A DNA stretch of 13,850 nt from assembly GCA_021848555.1 (NCBI GenBank), contig JAJZUN010000023.1:1-13850 (forward strand), written 5' to 3'. Of this stretch, positions 5,865 through 13,850 are shown piece after piece (the first letter of the stretch is position 1; the number at the start of each line of letters is the position of its first letter). A model generated the notes under the pieces. The model was not told the DNA's origin. It did no database searches and saw only the letters and a list, made by a program, of their open reading frames with translations. This DNA comes from Pseudomonadota bacterium. GTDB taxonomy: Bacteria; Pseudomonadota; Gammaproteobacteria; Burkholderiales; SG8-39. The position numbers and the translations under genes were made by a program.

Positions 5865-6653
5865 ATGAGCACTCGAAGAAGAGATTTGCTTAAAATGCTT
5901 GCGGTTGGCACGGGGGCAGCTGTTGTTACGCCAATCTTGACGGGGAATGTTCGTGCTACGCAAGAGAATGTGAAGGCACCCGCGGTCCCCTGGCCCTACC
6001 AGCGATTGAACCCGGAACTCGCGGGAGAGCGCGGATACGCAGGATTTTACAGGGGGGCATGTTGCTACGGAGCCTTCGACGCGATCATCAGCCAGCTCAG
6101 GGAAACAGTTGGGTTCCCCTATACCGTCATGCCATCGGAGATGATGGTTTTTGGTGAAGGGGGGGTTGCGGGTATCTCGTCGCTTTGTGGCGCCCTGAAC
6201 GGGGCCTCTGCGGCCACCTTCCTGGTTGCCGGAGGGATCGACAAAAAGCAGAGAGAGGCAGCCTTTCCGATTATCCACGAGGTGTTCAACTGGTACGAAC
6301 AGGAGGCCCTTCCCAGCTACCGGCCCAAGTCTCCGAAATTCGAGATCAAGGCGTCCGCGGCCCATTCTCCACTGTGCCATGTCTCGGTGAGCCGTTGGTG
6401 CAAGGAAACGGGATTCAAGTCCTTTTCAAAGGAACGGTCAGAGCGATGCGCGTGGCTCACCGGCTCGGTGGCGAAGTATACAGTTGAGCTGCTGAACAGC
6501 AGACTGGATGGGCGATTTAAGCCCGCGCACGCTCTTTCGGCCGAGGTCCAGGCGTGCCGCTCCTGCCATGACCAGGGAGGTTCTCTCGAGAATAGCCGTG
6601 GCATGATGGACTGTGGCGGCTGCCATTTCACGGGGAAACCGAAGCACCCGTAA
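5865..6653 (+). CDS. Split-Soret-type diheme cytochrome c (C_GCAxxG_C_C family), Tat-exported
   Basis: A 262-residue periplasmic redox protein. ATG 5865 has AGGAG (5851-5855) 9 nt upstream. The N-terminus STRRRDLLKMLAVGTG followed by a hydrophobic stretch is a twin-arginine signal, as expected for export of a folded, cofactor-loaded protein. The core has the C_GCAxxG_C_C-type pattern: ACCYGAFDAI (65-74), VAGISSLCGALNGA (101-114), SPLCHVSVSRWC (168-179) and ERCAWLTG (193-200). Two heme motifs are C-terminal: CRSCH (231-235) and CGGCH (250-254). Length and layout match split-Soret cytochrome c described from Desulfovibrio, which carries two hemes and an iron-sulfur cluster per subunit. The physiological partner of that family is not settled. 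It stands alone, with a sigma-54 promoter in front and no operon partner. Confidence 0.85.
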   Translation: MSTRRRDLLKMLAVGTGAAVVTPILTGNVRATQENVKAPAVPWPYQRLNPELAGERGYAGFYRGACCYGAFDAIISQLRETVGFPYTVMPSEMMVFGEGGVAGISSLCGALNGASAATFLVAGGIDKKQREAAFPIIHEVFNWYEQEALPSYRPKSPKFEIKASAAHSPLCHVSVSRWCKETGFKSFSKERSERCAWLTGSVAKYTVELLNSRLDGRFKPAHALSAEVQACRSCHDQGGSLENSRGMMDCGGCHFTGKPKHP

Positions 6654-6688
6654 GACGTCAAGCGGTCAACTGAACCGAAGAAAACAAG

Positions 6689-6722
6689 GTGGGCAACGGC
6701 GCGGAAACGCGGCTTTGCCCAC
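6689..6722 (-). terminator. Hairpin terminator between convergent genes
   Basis: GTGGGCAA (6689-6696) pairs with TTGCCCAC (6715-6722), and an inner CGCG-GAAA-CGCG hairpin caps the stem. On the minus strand it is followed by CTTGTTTTCTT, which fits intrinsic termination of the oligopeptidase gene. On the plus strand the following sequence lacks a T-run, so it would end the cytochrome transcript poorly. Confidence 0.6.
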
Positions 6723-6785
6723 GCGAACCAGAAAAGCGGCAGGTCCTTATTCGATGCGGGTTTCCGAGGCATTTTTGTCGTCTAA

Positions 6786-8825
6786 TCAGTCGGCAATCAT
6801 GCCACTGTGCCGTAGCAGCGCACCCACCATGGGCTCGCGGCCGCGGAATGCCTTGAACGACTCGAGTGCGGGCCGGCTGCCGCCCACGGCCAGTATCTCG
6901 TCGCGAAAGTGCTCGCCGCTCTTCTGGTCGAGAACGCCGTTCTCCTCGAACAGGCTATAGGCGTCTGCCGAGAGCACCTCGGCCCACTTGTAGCTGTAAT
7001 AGCCTGCGCCGTAGCCGCCGGCGAAAATGTGCGAGAAATTGTTCTGAAACCGGTTATACGGCGGCGGCACCGCCACCGCGACCTGGCTGCGGATCTCATC
7101 GAGAAGCTGCTGCGGGGTCTTGCTGCCGCCCGGGTCGAAATCGAAATGCAGATGCATGTCGAACAGCGAAAACTCGAGCTGCCGCACCGTCTGCATGCCG
7201 CTCTGGAAGTTCTTGGCGGCGAGCATTTTGTCGTAGAGCGCGCGCGGCAGGGGTTCGCCGCTGTCCGCGTGCGCCGTCATATGCGCGAGCACTTCCCACT
7301 CCCAGCAGAAATTCTCCATGAACTGGCTGGGCAATTCGACCGCGTCCCACTCCACCCCGTGGATGCCCGAGACGCCGACAAAATCGACCCGGGTCAGCAG
7401 ATGGTGCAGGCCGTGGCCGAATTCGTGGAACAGTGTCAGTACCTCTTCGTGCGTGAGCAAGGCCGGTTTTGCGCCGACCGGCTCCGGAAAATTGCAGACG
7501 AGATAGGCCACCGGCGTTTGCACCCGGTCCGCCAGCCTGCGGCGGCTGATGGCCTCGTCCATCCAGGCGCCGCCGCGCTTGGTGTCGCGCGCATACGGAT
7601 CGAGATAGAACTGGCCGGCCAGCTTGCCCTGCGCGTCGCAGATGCGGTAAAAGCGCACTGCCGGATCCCAGGTCTCGGCTTCGTCGGGTTGGATGTGCAC
7701 ACCGAAAACTGTCTCCACCAGGCGAAACATTCCCTGCATCACCTTGTCTTCCGGAAAATACTGCTTCACCTCCTGGTCGGAAAACGCATAGCGCGCGGCG
7801 CGCAATTTTTCCGAGGCGTAAGCGAGATCCCAGGCCTCCAATTGGGCCAGGCCAAGCTCGGCCGCGGCAAATTCGCACAGCGCGGCATAGTCCTTTCTGG
7901 CGAAAGGCAGGGCTTTGGAGGCGAGGTCCTGCAGAAAAGCCAGGACCTGCCCTGGCGTCTGTGCCATTTTGGGCACCAGGGAAACTTCGGCGTGGTTGGC
8001 GTAGCCGAGCAAGTGCGCCGCTTCGTGGTGCAGTTTGAGTATCTGGATGATCAGCGGCGTATTGTCGAGTTCGGGCTTGCCGAATTCGCTCGCTCGCGTG
8101 ACGTAGGCCCGGTACATTTCCTGGCGCAACTCGCGCCGTTCGGCATATTGCATGAAGGGCACGTACGCAGGTGCCTGCAGACTGAATTTCCAGCCCGGTT
8201 TGCCGTCCTTGTCCGCGGCGGCGCGCGCGGCGTCGACCACGTCGGCGGGAATGCCGGCGAGCTGGCTGCGGTCCTCGATGTAGAGCGCAAAAGCGTTGGT
8301 TGCATCGAGCAGGTTTTCGGAGAAGCGGGTGGCAAGGCGCGCCAGTTCCTCAGAGATCGCGGCAAAGCGCTGCTTCTCCTGCGCTGGCAGTTCCGCGCCG
8401 GACAGGCGGAAATCGCGTATCTCGTTGTCGACGATTCTGCGCTGCGCCGGCGCGAGCGCGGCGAACCCGGGTGACGCCTTGAGCGCCTTGTACTTGTCGA
8501 ACAGCTTCAGGTTCTGGCCCAGTTCGGTGTAGTACTGGACGACTTTGGGCTGATTCGCGTTGTAGGCGGCGCGCAACTCGGGCGAGTCGAGCACGCCGTG
8601 CAAATGCCCGACCACGCCCCAGGCGCGTGCCAGCCTTTCGCCGGCGTCCTCCAGGGGGGCGACAAAAGCCGCCCAGGTGGCCGGCGTTTCGGGCCCGGTC
8701 AGGCTTTCGATGCAGGCGCGGTTTTCCGCGAGCAGCTGGTCCACGGCCGGGGCGATGTGCTCCGCCTTGATCGCCGCAAACCGCGGCAGGCCGGTGAAAT
8801 CCAACAGCGGGTTCAGCTCATGCAT
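6786..8825 (-). CDS. prlC: Oligopeptidase A, M3-family zinc metallopeptidase
   Basis: A 679-residue cytoplasmic endopeptidase that degrades short peptides, including cleaved signal peptides. The catalytic zinc motif HEFGH is at 467-471 in FHEFGHGLHHLL, with the third ligand expected at E497 (VELPSQFMENF). The N-terminus NPLLDFTGLPRFAAIKAEHI, the QFYLDPYARDTKRGGAWMD segment and the C-terminal FAGGYGAGYYSYKWAEVL are typical of OpdA/PrlC of proteobacteria, and the length is normal for the family. Start at ATG 8825; the upstream AGCAGAAAC is only a weak ribosome-binding site. It lies 97 nt after the response regulator gene on the same strand; a shared transcript is possible, but no functional link is implied. 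The gene is intact. Confidence 0.95.
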   Translation of the reverse strand: MHELNPLLDFTGLPRFAAIKAEHIAPAVDQLLAENRACIESLTGPETPATWAAFVAPLEDAGERLARAWGVVGHLHGVLDSPELRAAYNANQPKVVQYYTELGQNLKLFDKYKALKASPGFAALAPAQRRIVDNEIRDFRLSGAELPAQEKQRFAAISEELARLATRFSENLLDATNAFALYIEDRSQLAGIPADVVDAARAAADKDGKPGWKFSLQAPAYVPFMQYAERRELRQEMYRAYVTRASEFGKPELDNTPLIIQILKLHHEAAHLLGYANHAEVSLVPKMAQTPGQVLAFLQDLASKALPFARKDYAALCEFAAAELGLAQLEAWDLAYASEKLRAARYAFSDQEVKQYFPEDKVMQGMFRLVETVFGVHIQPDEAETWDPAVRFYRICDAQGKLAGQFYLDPYARDTKRGGAWMDEAISRRRLADRVQTPVAYLVCNFPEPVGAKPALLTHEEVLTLFHEFGHGLHHLLTRVDFVGVSGIHGVEWDAVELPSQFMENFCWEWEVLAHMTAHADSGEPLPRALYDKMLAAKNFQSGMQTVRQLEFSLFDMHLHFDFDPGGSKTPQQLLDEIRSQVAVAVPPPYNRFQNNFSHIFAGGYGAGYYSYKWAEVLSADAYSLFEENGVLDQKSGEHFRDEILAVGGSRPALESFKAFRGREPMVGALLRHSGMIAD

Positions 8826-8920
8826 GATGTTTCTGCTTTCGAGGGTTCAGGGTGCCGCAGCGGCGTGTCCCGCGCAGCAATTCAAAGGCCTTCGGCTTCT
8901 CCGGATCCGGCACTGCGGGA

Positions 8921-9526
8921 CTATTCGCGGCTCTTCAGCACGAGTTGCACCAGTTCGGCGACCGAATTCGCGCTCATTTTCTCCATTACGCGCGAGCGAT
9001 GCACTTCCACTGTCTTGATGCTGATGCCGAGCTCGTCGGCGATCTGCTTGTTCAGCTTTCCGGCGACGATCAGGGCGAGCACTTCGCGTTCGCGCTGGGT
9101 CAGACTGTCCACCCGCTGTGCCACCGACGCGCTCTCTGCGCGCTTGGCGGCGGCGGCTCTGTCCTGCTTCATGCAGGACTCGATCAGCCGCAGCATGTCC
9201 TGGTCGTTGAACGGCTTTTCGATGAAATCCGCGGCGCCCTTTTTCAGCGCCGACACCGCCATCGGCACATCGCCGTGGCCGGTGATAAAAATCACCGGCA
9301 GGCTCGATGCGCGGGCCTGCAACTGCTCGTACAGGTCCAGCCCGCTCATGCCGGGCATGCGCACGTCGAGCACCAGGCAGCCGCAGAACTCCCGATTGAA
9401 CGCGCCGAGAAATGCCTCCGCCGACGGATACAGCTCGACCGACAGCCCGCGCGATTCGAGCAGCCACTTGAGCGAATCGCGCATGGCATCATCGTCATCG
9501 ACGATGTGGACTCTGGGTGCATTCAT
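8921..9526 (-). CDS. FixJ/DctR-type response regulator with LuxR-family HTH
   Basis: A 201-residue two-component transcription factor. ATG 9526 overlaps the kinase stop by 4 nt (ATGA), implying translational coupling. Receiver at 1-120: DDDD 10-13, phospho-acceptor D54 (VLDVRMPG), T82 (ITGHG) and K104 (EKPFND). A short Ala-rich linker leads to the C-terminal GerE/LuxR helix-turn-helix at about 140-200 (LTQREREVLALIVAG, then KQIADELGISIKTVEVHRSRV). The receiver with the ITGHGDVPMAV signature is characteristic of the FixJ/TodT/DctR group, which pairs with PAS-containing kinases as found here. Targets are not evident from the sequence. Confidence 0.95.
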   Translation of the reverse strand: MNAPRVHIVDDDDAMRDSLKWLLESRGLSVELYPSAEAFLGAFNREFCGCLVLDVRMPGMSGLDLYEQLQARASSLPVIFITGHGDVPMAVSALKKGAADFIEKPFNDQDMLRLIESCMKQDRAAAAKRAESASVAQRVDSLTQREREVLALIVAGKLNKQIADELGISIKTVEVHRSRVMEKMSANSVAELVQLVLKSRE

Positions 9527-11880
9527 CGGGGGCTCACGGGAAGGGTGAAGCTGAATACGCTGCCGCCGCCGGGATTGGCCACGGTCCATAGGCGGCCGTG
9601 GTGGAATTCTATGATCGAACGGCAGATGTTGAGTCCCATACCCATGCCTTCGGCCTTGGTGGTGTAGAACGGCGCGAACAGCCGCTCGCTTTGTTCGGCC
9701 GTCACGCCGGAGCCCCGGTCGGCAACGTTGACCTCGATGAAATCCTTGCCGTTGGCGCGCGCGCTGATGGCCAGTTCGCGCTCGCCGCGTGGCGTGCTTT
9801 GCATGGCTTCGACGGCGTTCTTGACCAGGTTGAGCACCACCTGCTCTATCATGATCTTGTCGGCGTAGGCCGCGGGCAGGTCGGACGGGACGCTGACGCC
9901 GATGCGTACGCCGGCCTTGCGCGCCTCGATCTCGGCGAAACCGATGACTTCATCGACCACTTCGGCGATCTGCACAGAGCCGCGGTTGGGCTCGCTTTTT
10001 TTGACGAAGTCGCGCACGCGCCGGATGATCTTGCCGGCGCGCTCGGCCTGTACGCTCGCTTTCTGCATCGCCGCCAGCAGCTCCTCGGGGCGGTAGTCGT
10101 TCGCCTGCAGCCGGTTGACGCAGCCCATGTTGTAATTGGCGATCGCCGACAGCGGCTGGTTCAGCTCGTGCGCCAGGCTCGATGCCATTTCACCCATGGT
10201 GATCAGGCGCGAGGTCTGCTGCAAGCGGTCCAGCTGCCGGCTGTTGAACTCCTCCATGTTCATGCGGTCGGTGATGTCGGTGGCGACCTCCATGCGCACC
10301 ACGCGGCCGTCCACCCACTGTATGGCGCGCTCGCGCAACTGGTACCAGCGTCCGTTGAGGCTGTTCTGCAGTTCGGTGTCGTGCAGTTCCAGCGGGGTCT
10401 GGTGCGGCGCGAGCATCCTGGCCGCAGCGATGAACCGCACCGGGTCCGGGTGGCAGGCGCTGGTGACCTGCCAGCAATTGCGCCCGACGGCGTCGTAGCC
10501 GTAGATGTTCTTGAACGCCTTGTTGGCGAACAGTATCTCGTCCGCTTCCAGCCCGGCGACGTAGATCGCCGCGTCCAGGCCGTCGAGGACCGTCATGAAG
10601 CGCTGGTGCGAGGCCTCGAGCTCGGCGCGCGCGCGCCTTTGCTCCGTGATGTCGTGTATCGACGCCATCCACCCGGCCTGCCGGCCGCTGGCGTCCACCA
10701 GCGGCGCCTCGTAGACGCGCACGTCGAAGCGTTCCCCGTTCCTGCGGCGAAAGCGCGACTCGATGCCGCCGCGCGGCGTTTCGCCGGCGAGGGATTGGCG
10801 CAGGGATTGCTCCTGCTCCGCCAGATCTTCGGGTATCCAGTACGGAAACGGCGCGGAAGCGCCGATCAGGTCCTCTGCGGCCAAGCCGACCATTTTGCAG
10901 AACGCGGCGTTGACGTGGGTGATGCGCCCTTGCATGTCGATGGCGCGCATCCCGGTGGGCATGGATTCCTCCATCGCCTTGCGGAAATTCGATTCCGCGC
11001 GCAAGGCATCCTCGGCGCGTATCCGGCGCGCGAGGTTGTTGCGCAGGGACCACAGGCTCCACACCACCAGCAGGGACAGTCCGGCGATCAGAAAAATGGG
11101 CAGGGTTTTCGCGAAGCTGGCATCGAAGCGATACGCCGCCACCCGCATCTGCATGCCGTTGCCGGGCGGGTCGAAGCTGACGCTGTAGTTGAGGCCCTCG
11201 TCGCGCGGCCGCGTGGACGAGTTCTCCGCCAGCAAGCTGCCGGCGGTGCCGGTGAAACTCAGATGATATTTTTCCGAGAACCATGCGGGCACCAGATAGC
11301 GCAGCATGCCCGACACCGGGTATGCCGCCACCAGGGCGCCGAGAAAATCCGGACCGTGACGGATGGGCACAAACAACTCGAAACTGGGGCCGAAACGTTC
11401 GCCGACATAGGTGCTGCCGTACACCGGCCGGTCGGTGTTGTGGGCCGCGATCAAGCCCTGCGCCTGCTCGGCGCGCGCGAGCGGGCCGGCCAGCTTGCGC
11501 TCGCCGCCTGCGTCGGGCACGGCATTGCGGATGGTCCCGCCGGCGTCGACCCAGGAAATACTCGAGAGGTGCGGATTGATCGCCAGATACTGGGCGGCCC
11601 TGGCCTGGAATTCGGCGCTGCCGACCTTGCCCCCGGCGGTCTCGCGCGCGAGCTCCTGCAGAAATTCCTGGTCGCTTTGCATATGCAGGCGCAGGGTCTG
11701 CTCGGCCCATTGCACATCGCGCTCCAGCGCTGCCATCTGTTGGTCGAAATCGCGTTTCTGCAGCAGCCACACCAGCGCGATCATGGCCAGGATGAACGCG
11801 CCAACGGCGACGTTGGGCATCATCCACTGCCAGCCCTGGCTGGACGTGGTGCTGGTACTGTCTGGGGTGCGGGGCGGCAT
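9523..11880 (-). CDS. Membrane sensor histidine kinase with periplasmic domain and two PAS domains (DctS/FixL-like)
   Basis: A 785-residue kinase. Transmembrane helices at about 24-40 and 260-280 flank a periplasmic sensor of about 220 residues (containing SWVDAGGTIRNAVPD and VYGSTYVGERFGPSFELFVP, in the manner of CHASE/PDC ligand-binding folds). Next come PAS 1 (about 295-412, ending SIHDITEQ) and PAS 2 (about 418-540, ending ATDITDR). The HisKA domain has phospho-acceptor H571 (SSLAHELNQPLSAI). The ATPase domain has an N box (LNLVKNAVEAM, N684/N688), G1 DRGSG (721-725), F box APFYTT and G2 MGMGLNI. All catalytic parts are present. It is followed with 4-nt overlap by its response regulator. 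The layout resembles DctS-type kinases that sense C4-dicarboxylates, but the ligand cannot be told from the sequence. The start at ATG 11880 has no clear ribosome-binding site; ATG 11823 or 11820 is an alternative. Confidence 0.93.
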   Translation of the reverse strand: MPPRTPDSTSTTSSQGWQWMMPNVAVGAFILAMIALVWLLQKRDFDQQMAALERDVQWAEQTLRLHMQSDQEFLQELARETAGGKVGSAEFQARAAQYLAINPHLSSISWVDAGGTIRNAVPDAGGERKLAGPLARAEQAQGLIAAHNTDRPVYGSTYVGERFGPSFELFVPIRHGPDFLGALVAAYPVSGMLRYLVPAWFSEKYHLSFTGTAGSLLAENSSTRPRDEGLNYSVSFDPPGNGMQMRVAAYRFDASFAKTLPIFLIAGLSLLVVWSLWSLRNNLARRIRAEDALRAESNFRKAMEESMPTGMRAIDMQGRITHVNAAFCKMVGLAAEDLIGASAPFPYWIPEDLAEQEQSLRQSLAGETPRGGIESRFRRRNGERFDVRVYEAPLVDASGRQAGWMASIHDITEQRRARAELEASHQRFMTVLDGLDAAIYVAGLEADEILFANKAFKNIYGYDAVGRNCWQVTSACHPDPVRFIAAARMLAPHQTPLELHDTELQNSLNGRWYQLRERAIQWVDGRVVRMEVATDITDRMNMEEFNSRQLDRLQQTSRLITMGEMASSLAHELNQPLSAIANYNMGCVNRLQANDYRPEELLAAMQKASVQAERAGKIIRRVRDFVKKSEPNRGSVQIAEVVDEVIGFAEIEARKAGVRIGVSVPSDLPAAYADKIMIEQVVLNLVKNAVEAMQSTPRGERELAISARANGKDFIEVNVADRGSGVTAEQSERLFAPFYTTKAEGMGMGLNICRSIIEFHHGRLWTVANPGGGSVFSFTLPVSPR

Positions 11881-12134
11881 GGGGGCTTAGGTCGGTCGGT
11901 GCGAAATCCGAGTCCGGGTTGGCAATGCTAGCATGAAGAGCTTGGTCGCTATAGACGCATCATGCCATGGCTGCAGGTCGCGGCCATTGGGGTTTTCCCG
12001 GTCAAACCTGCGGAGAAAAGGGGAGCTGATTGCTAAGGGTATGCCCCAATACCGGCGGATCGCGGCGCCGCCTAGACTGTCCGCGGAAGCTGTAAAGAGT
12101 ATGCGAGGCTTCCGCTCAATTGTTCTCTCCTTGC
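11881..12134. other. Intergenic region upstream of the sensor kinase and aceE, with several hairpins
   Basis: No credible coding frame. It holds the promoter side of the minus-strand kinase (no clear promoter elements recognised) and a plus-strand series of perfect stems: GGTAT/ATACC (12038-12053), GGCGG/CCGCC (12054-12072) and GCGGAAGC/GCTTCCGC (12083-12115, 17-nt loop). These lead into the terminator at 12135-12162. Confidence 0.6.
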
Positions 12135-12162
12135 GCCGGGGCTATCGCCCCGGCCTTTTTTT
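12030..12162 (+). ncRNA. Candidate small RNA ending in an intrinsic terminator
   Basis: Three consecutive perfect hairpins (12038-12053, 12054-12072, 12083-12115) are followed after 19 nt by a terminator stem and T7. No gene lies in front of this terminator on the plus strand; the nearest plus-strand gene ends at 6653. A transcript starting in the gap is therefore implied. The 5' end is not defined and no convincing promoter was found. It matches no RNA family I can name; a premature-termination leader for a longer aceE transcript is the alternative. Confidence 0.35.
12135..12162 (+). terminator. Strong intrinsic terminator on the plus strand with no gene upstream
   Basis: GCCGGGGC (12135-12142), loop TATC, GCCCCGGC (12147-12154), then C and seven T residues (12156-12162). 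It is a textbook rho-independent terminator. It lies about 66 nt before the aceE -10 element and would insulate aceE from upstream transcription or end a small RNA. Confidence 0.88.
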
Positions 12163-12225
12163 GCGCGCCCTTGCGTGGAGTCGGGCGGCATGCCCGCGCG
12201 TCGCGACTCTGCCCGGCGGGCTCCC

Positions 12226-12233
12226 TGTATAAT
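12226..12233 (+). promoter_or_regulatory. Probable aceE promoter (perfect -10)
   Basis: TGTATAAT contains a perfect TATAAT at 12228-12233. The -35 region (around 12205-12210) is poor, so an activator or other contacts may be needed. A start near 12240 gives a leader of about 115 nt before the aceE ATG. Confidence 0.55.
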
Positions 12234-12355
12234 ATCCGGACCGGAAACTGCGAACCGAAATCGAAGCGGCTTGCGTGCGGCACACCCCTGCCTATTACCG
12301 CGCTATTCGACCGCTGTCAGAACGACGCCACAGCCGCAGCCTAGAAGGAGTTGCC

Positions 12356-13850
<1,495 letters not shown>

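Noticed and set aside
9598..11931. Long open frame of 777 codons on the plus strand opposite the histidine kinase
   Set aside because: The minus strand encodes a complete kinase with all motifs. The plus product has no recognisable domain and shows the composition of an antisense frame.

Overview
The window is GC-rich DNA with the gene content and codon use of a proteobacterium, most likely a betaproteobacterium. The inference rests on a bacterial AceE-type pyruvate dehydrogenase E1, an oligopeptidase A, sigma-54 activators and promoters, an FNR-type box and abundant c-type cytochromes. Both ends cut through genes: a sigma-54 activator on the left and aceE on the right. The species cannot be fixed from the sequence alone.

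Region 1 (1-5000) is a redox and signalling block. It starts with the C-terminal half of a sigma-54-dependent activator. Next is a small odd ORF that joins a zinc-ribbon segment to the last part of a histidine-kinase ATPase domain, probably a rearranged remnant. Then comes a two-gene electron-transfer operon: a nine-heme, C-terminally membrane-anchored cytochrome c, followed by a four-helix cytochrome b561-type subunit. A perfect FNR-type box sits upstream at class II spacing from a -10 element. Convergent to this operon is a two-gene response-regulator operon. Its first gene is a stand-alone receiver domain. Its second is a receiver domain fused to a duplicated hydrophobic hairpin, i.e. a probably membrane-bound response regulator. 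This operon has a clear -24/-12 (sigma-54) promoter and a strong intrinsic terminator.

Region 2 (4904-5864) has no supported gene. It holds a short palindromic MITE-like element with CTAGTGTCCTGAGT ends, an AT-rich stretch, a 20-bp palindrome and a second sigma-54 promoter. That promoter drives region 3 (5865-6653), a Tat-exported diheme protein of the split-Soret cytochrome c / C_GCAxxG_C_C type.

Region 4 (6689-11880, minus strand) looks like ordinary chromosome. It has an HK-RR pair (PAS-containing membrane kinase and FixJ/DctR-type regulator, overlapping by 4 nt), then an M3-family oligopeptidase A, and then a hairpin terminator. Region 5 (11881-13850) is a non-coding gap followed by the start of aceE with its own promoter. 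The gap carries a run of hairpins ending in a strong terminator on the plus strand, with no gene in front of it, so it is a candidate small RNA.

Working model (inference): the nine-heme cytochrome and cytochrome b pass electrons between the quinone pool and the periplasm under oxygen control. The sigma-54 activator and the two unusual receiver proteins form a linked signalling circuit. The split-Soret-type cytochrome is a second periplasmic redox protein under the same class of sigma-54 control.
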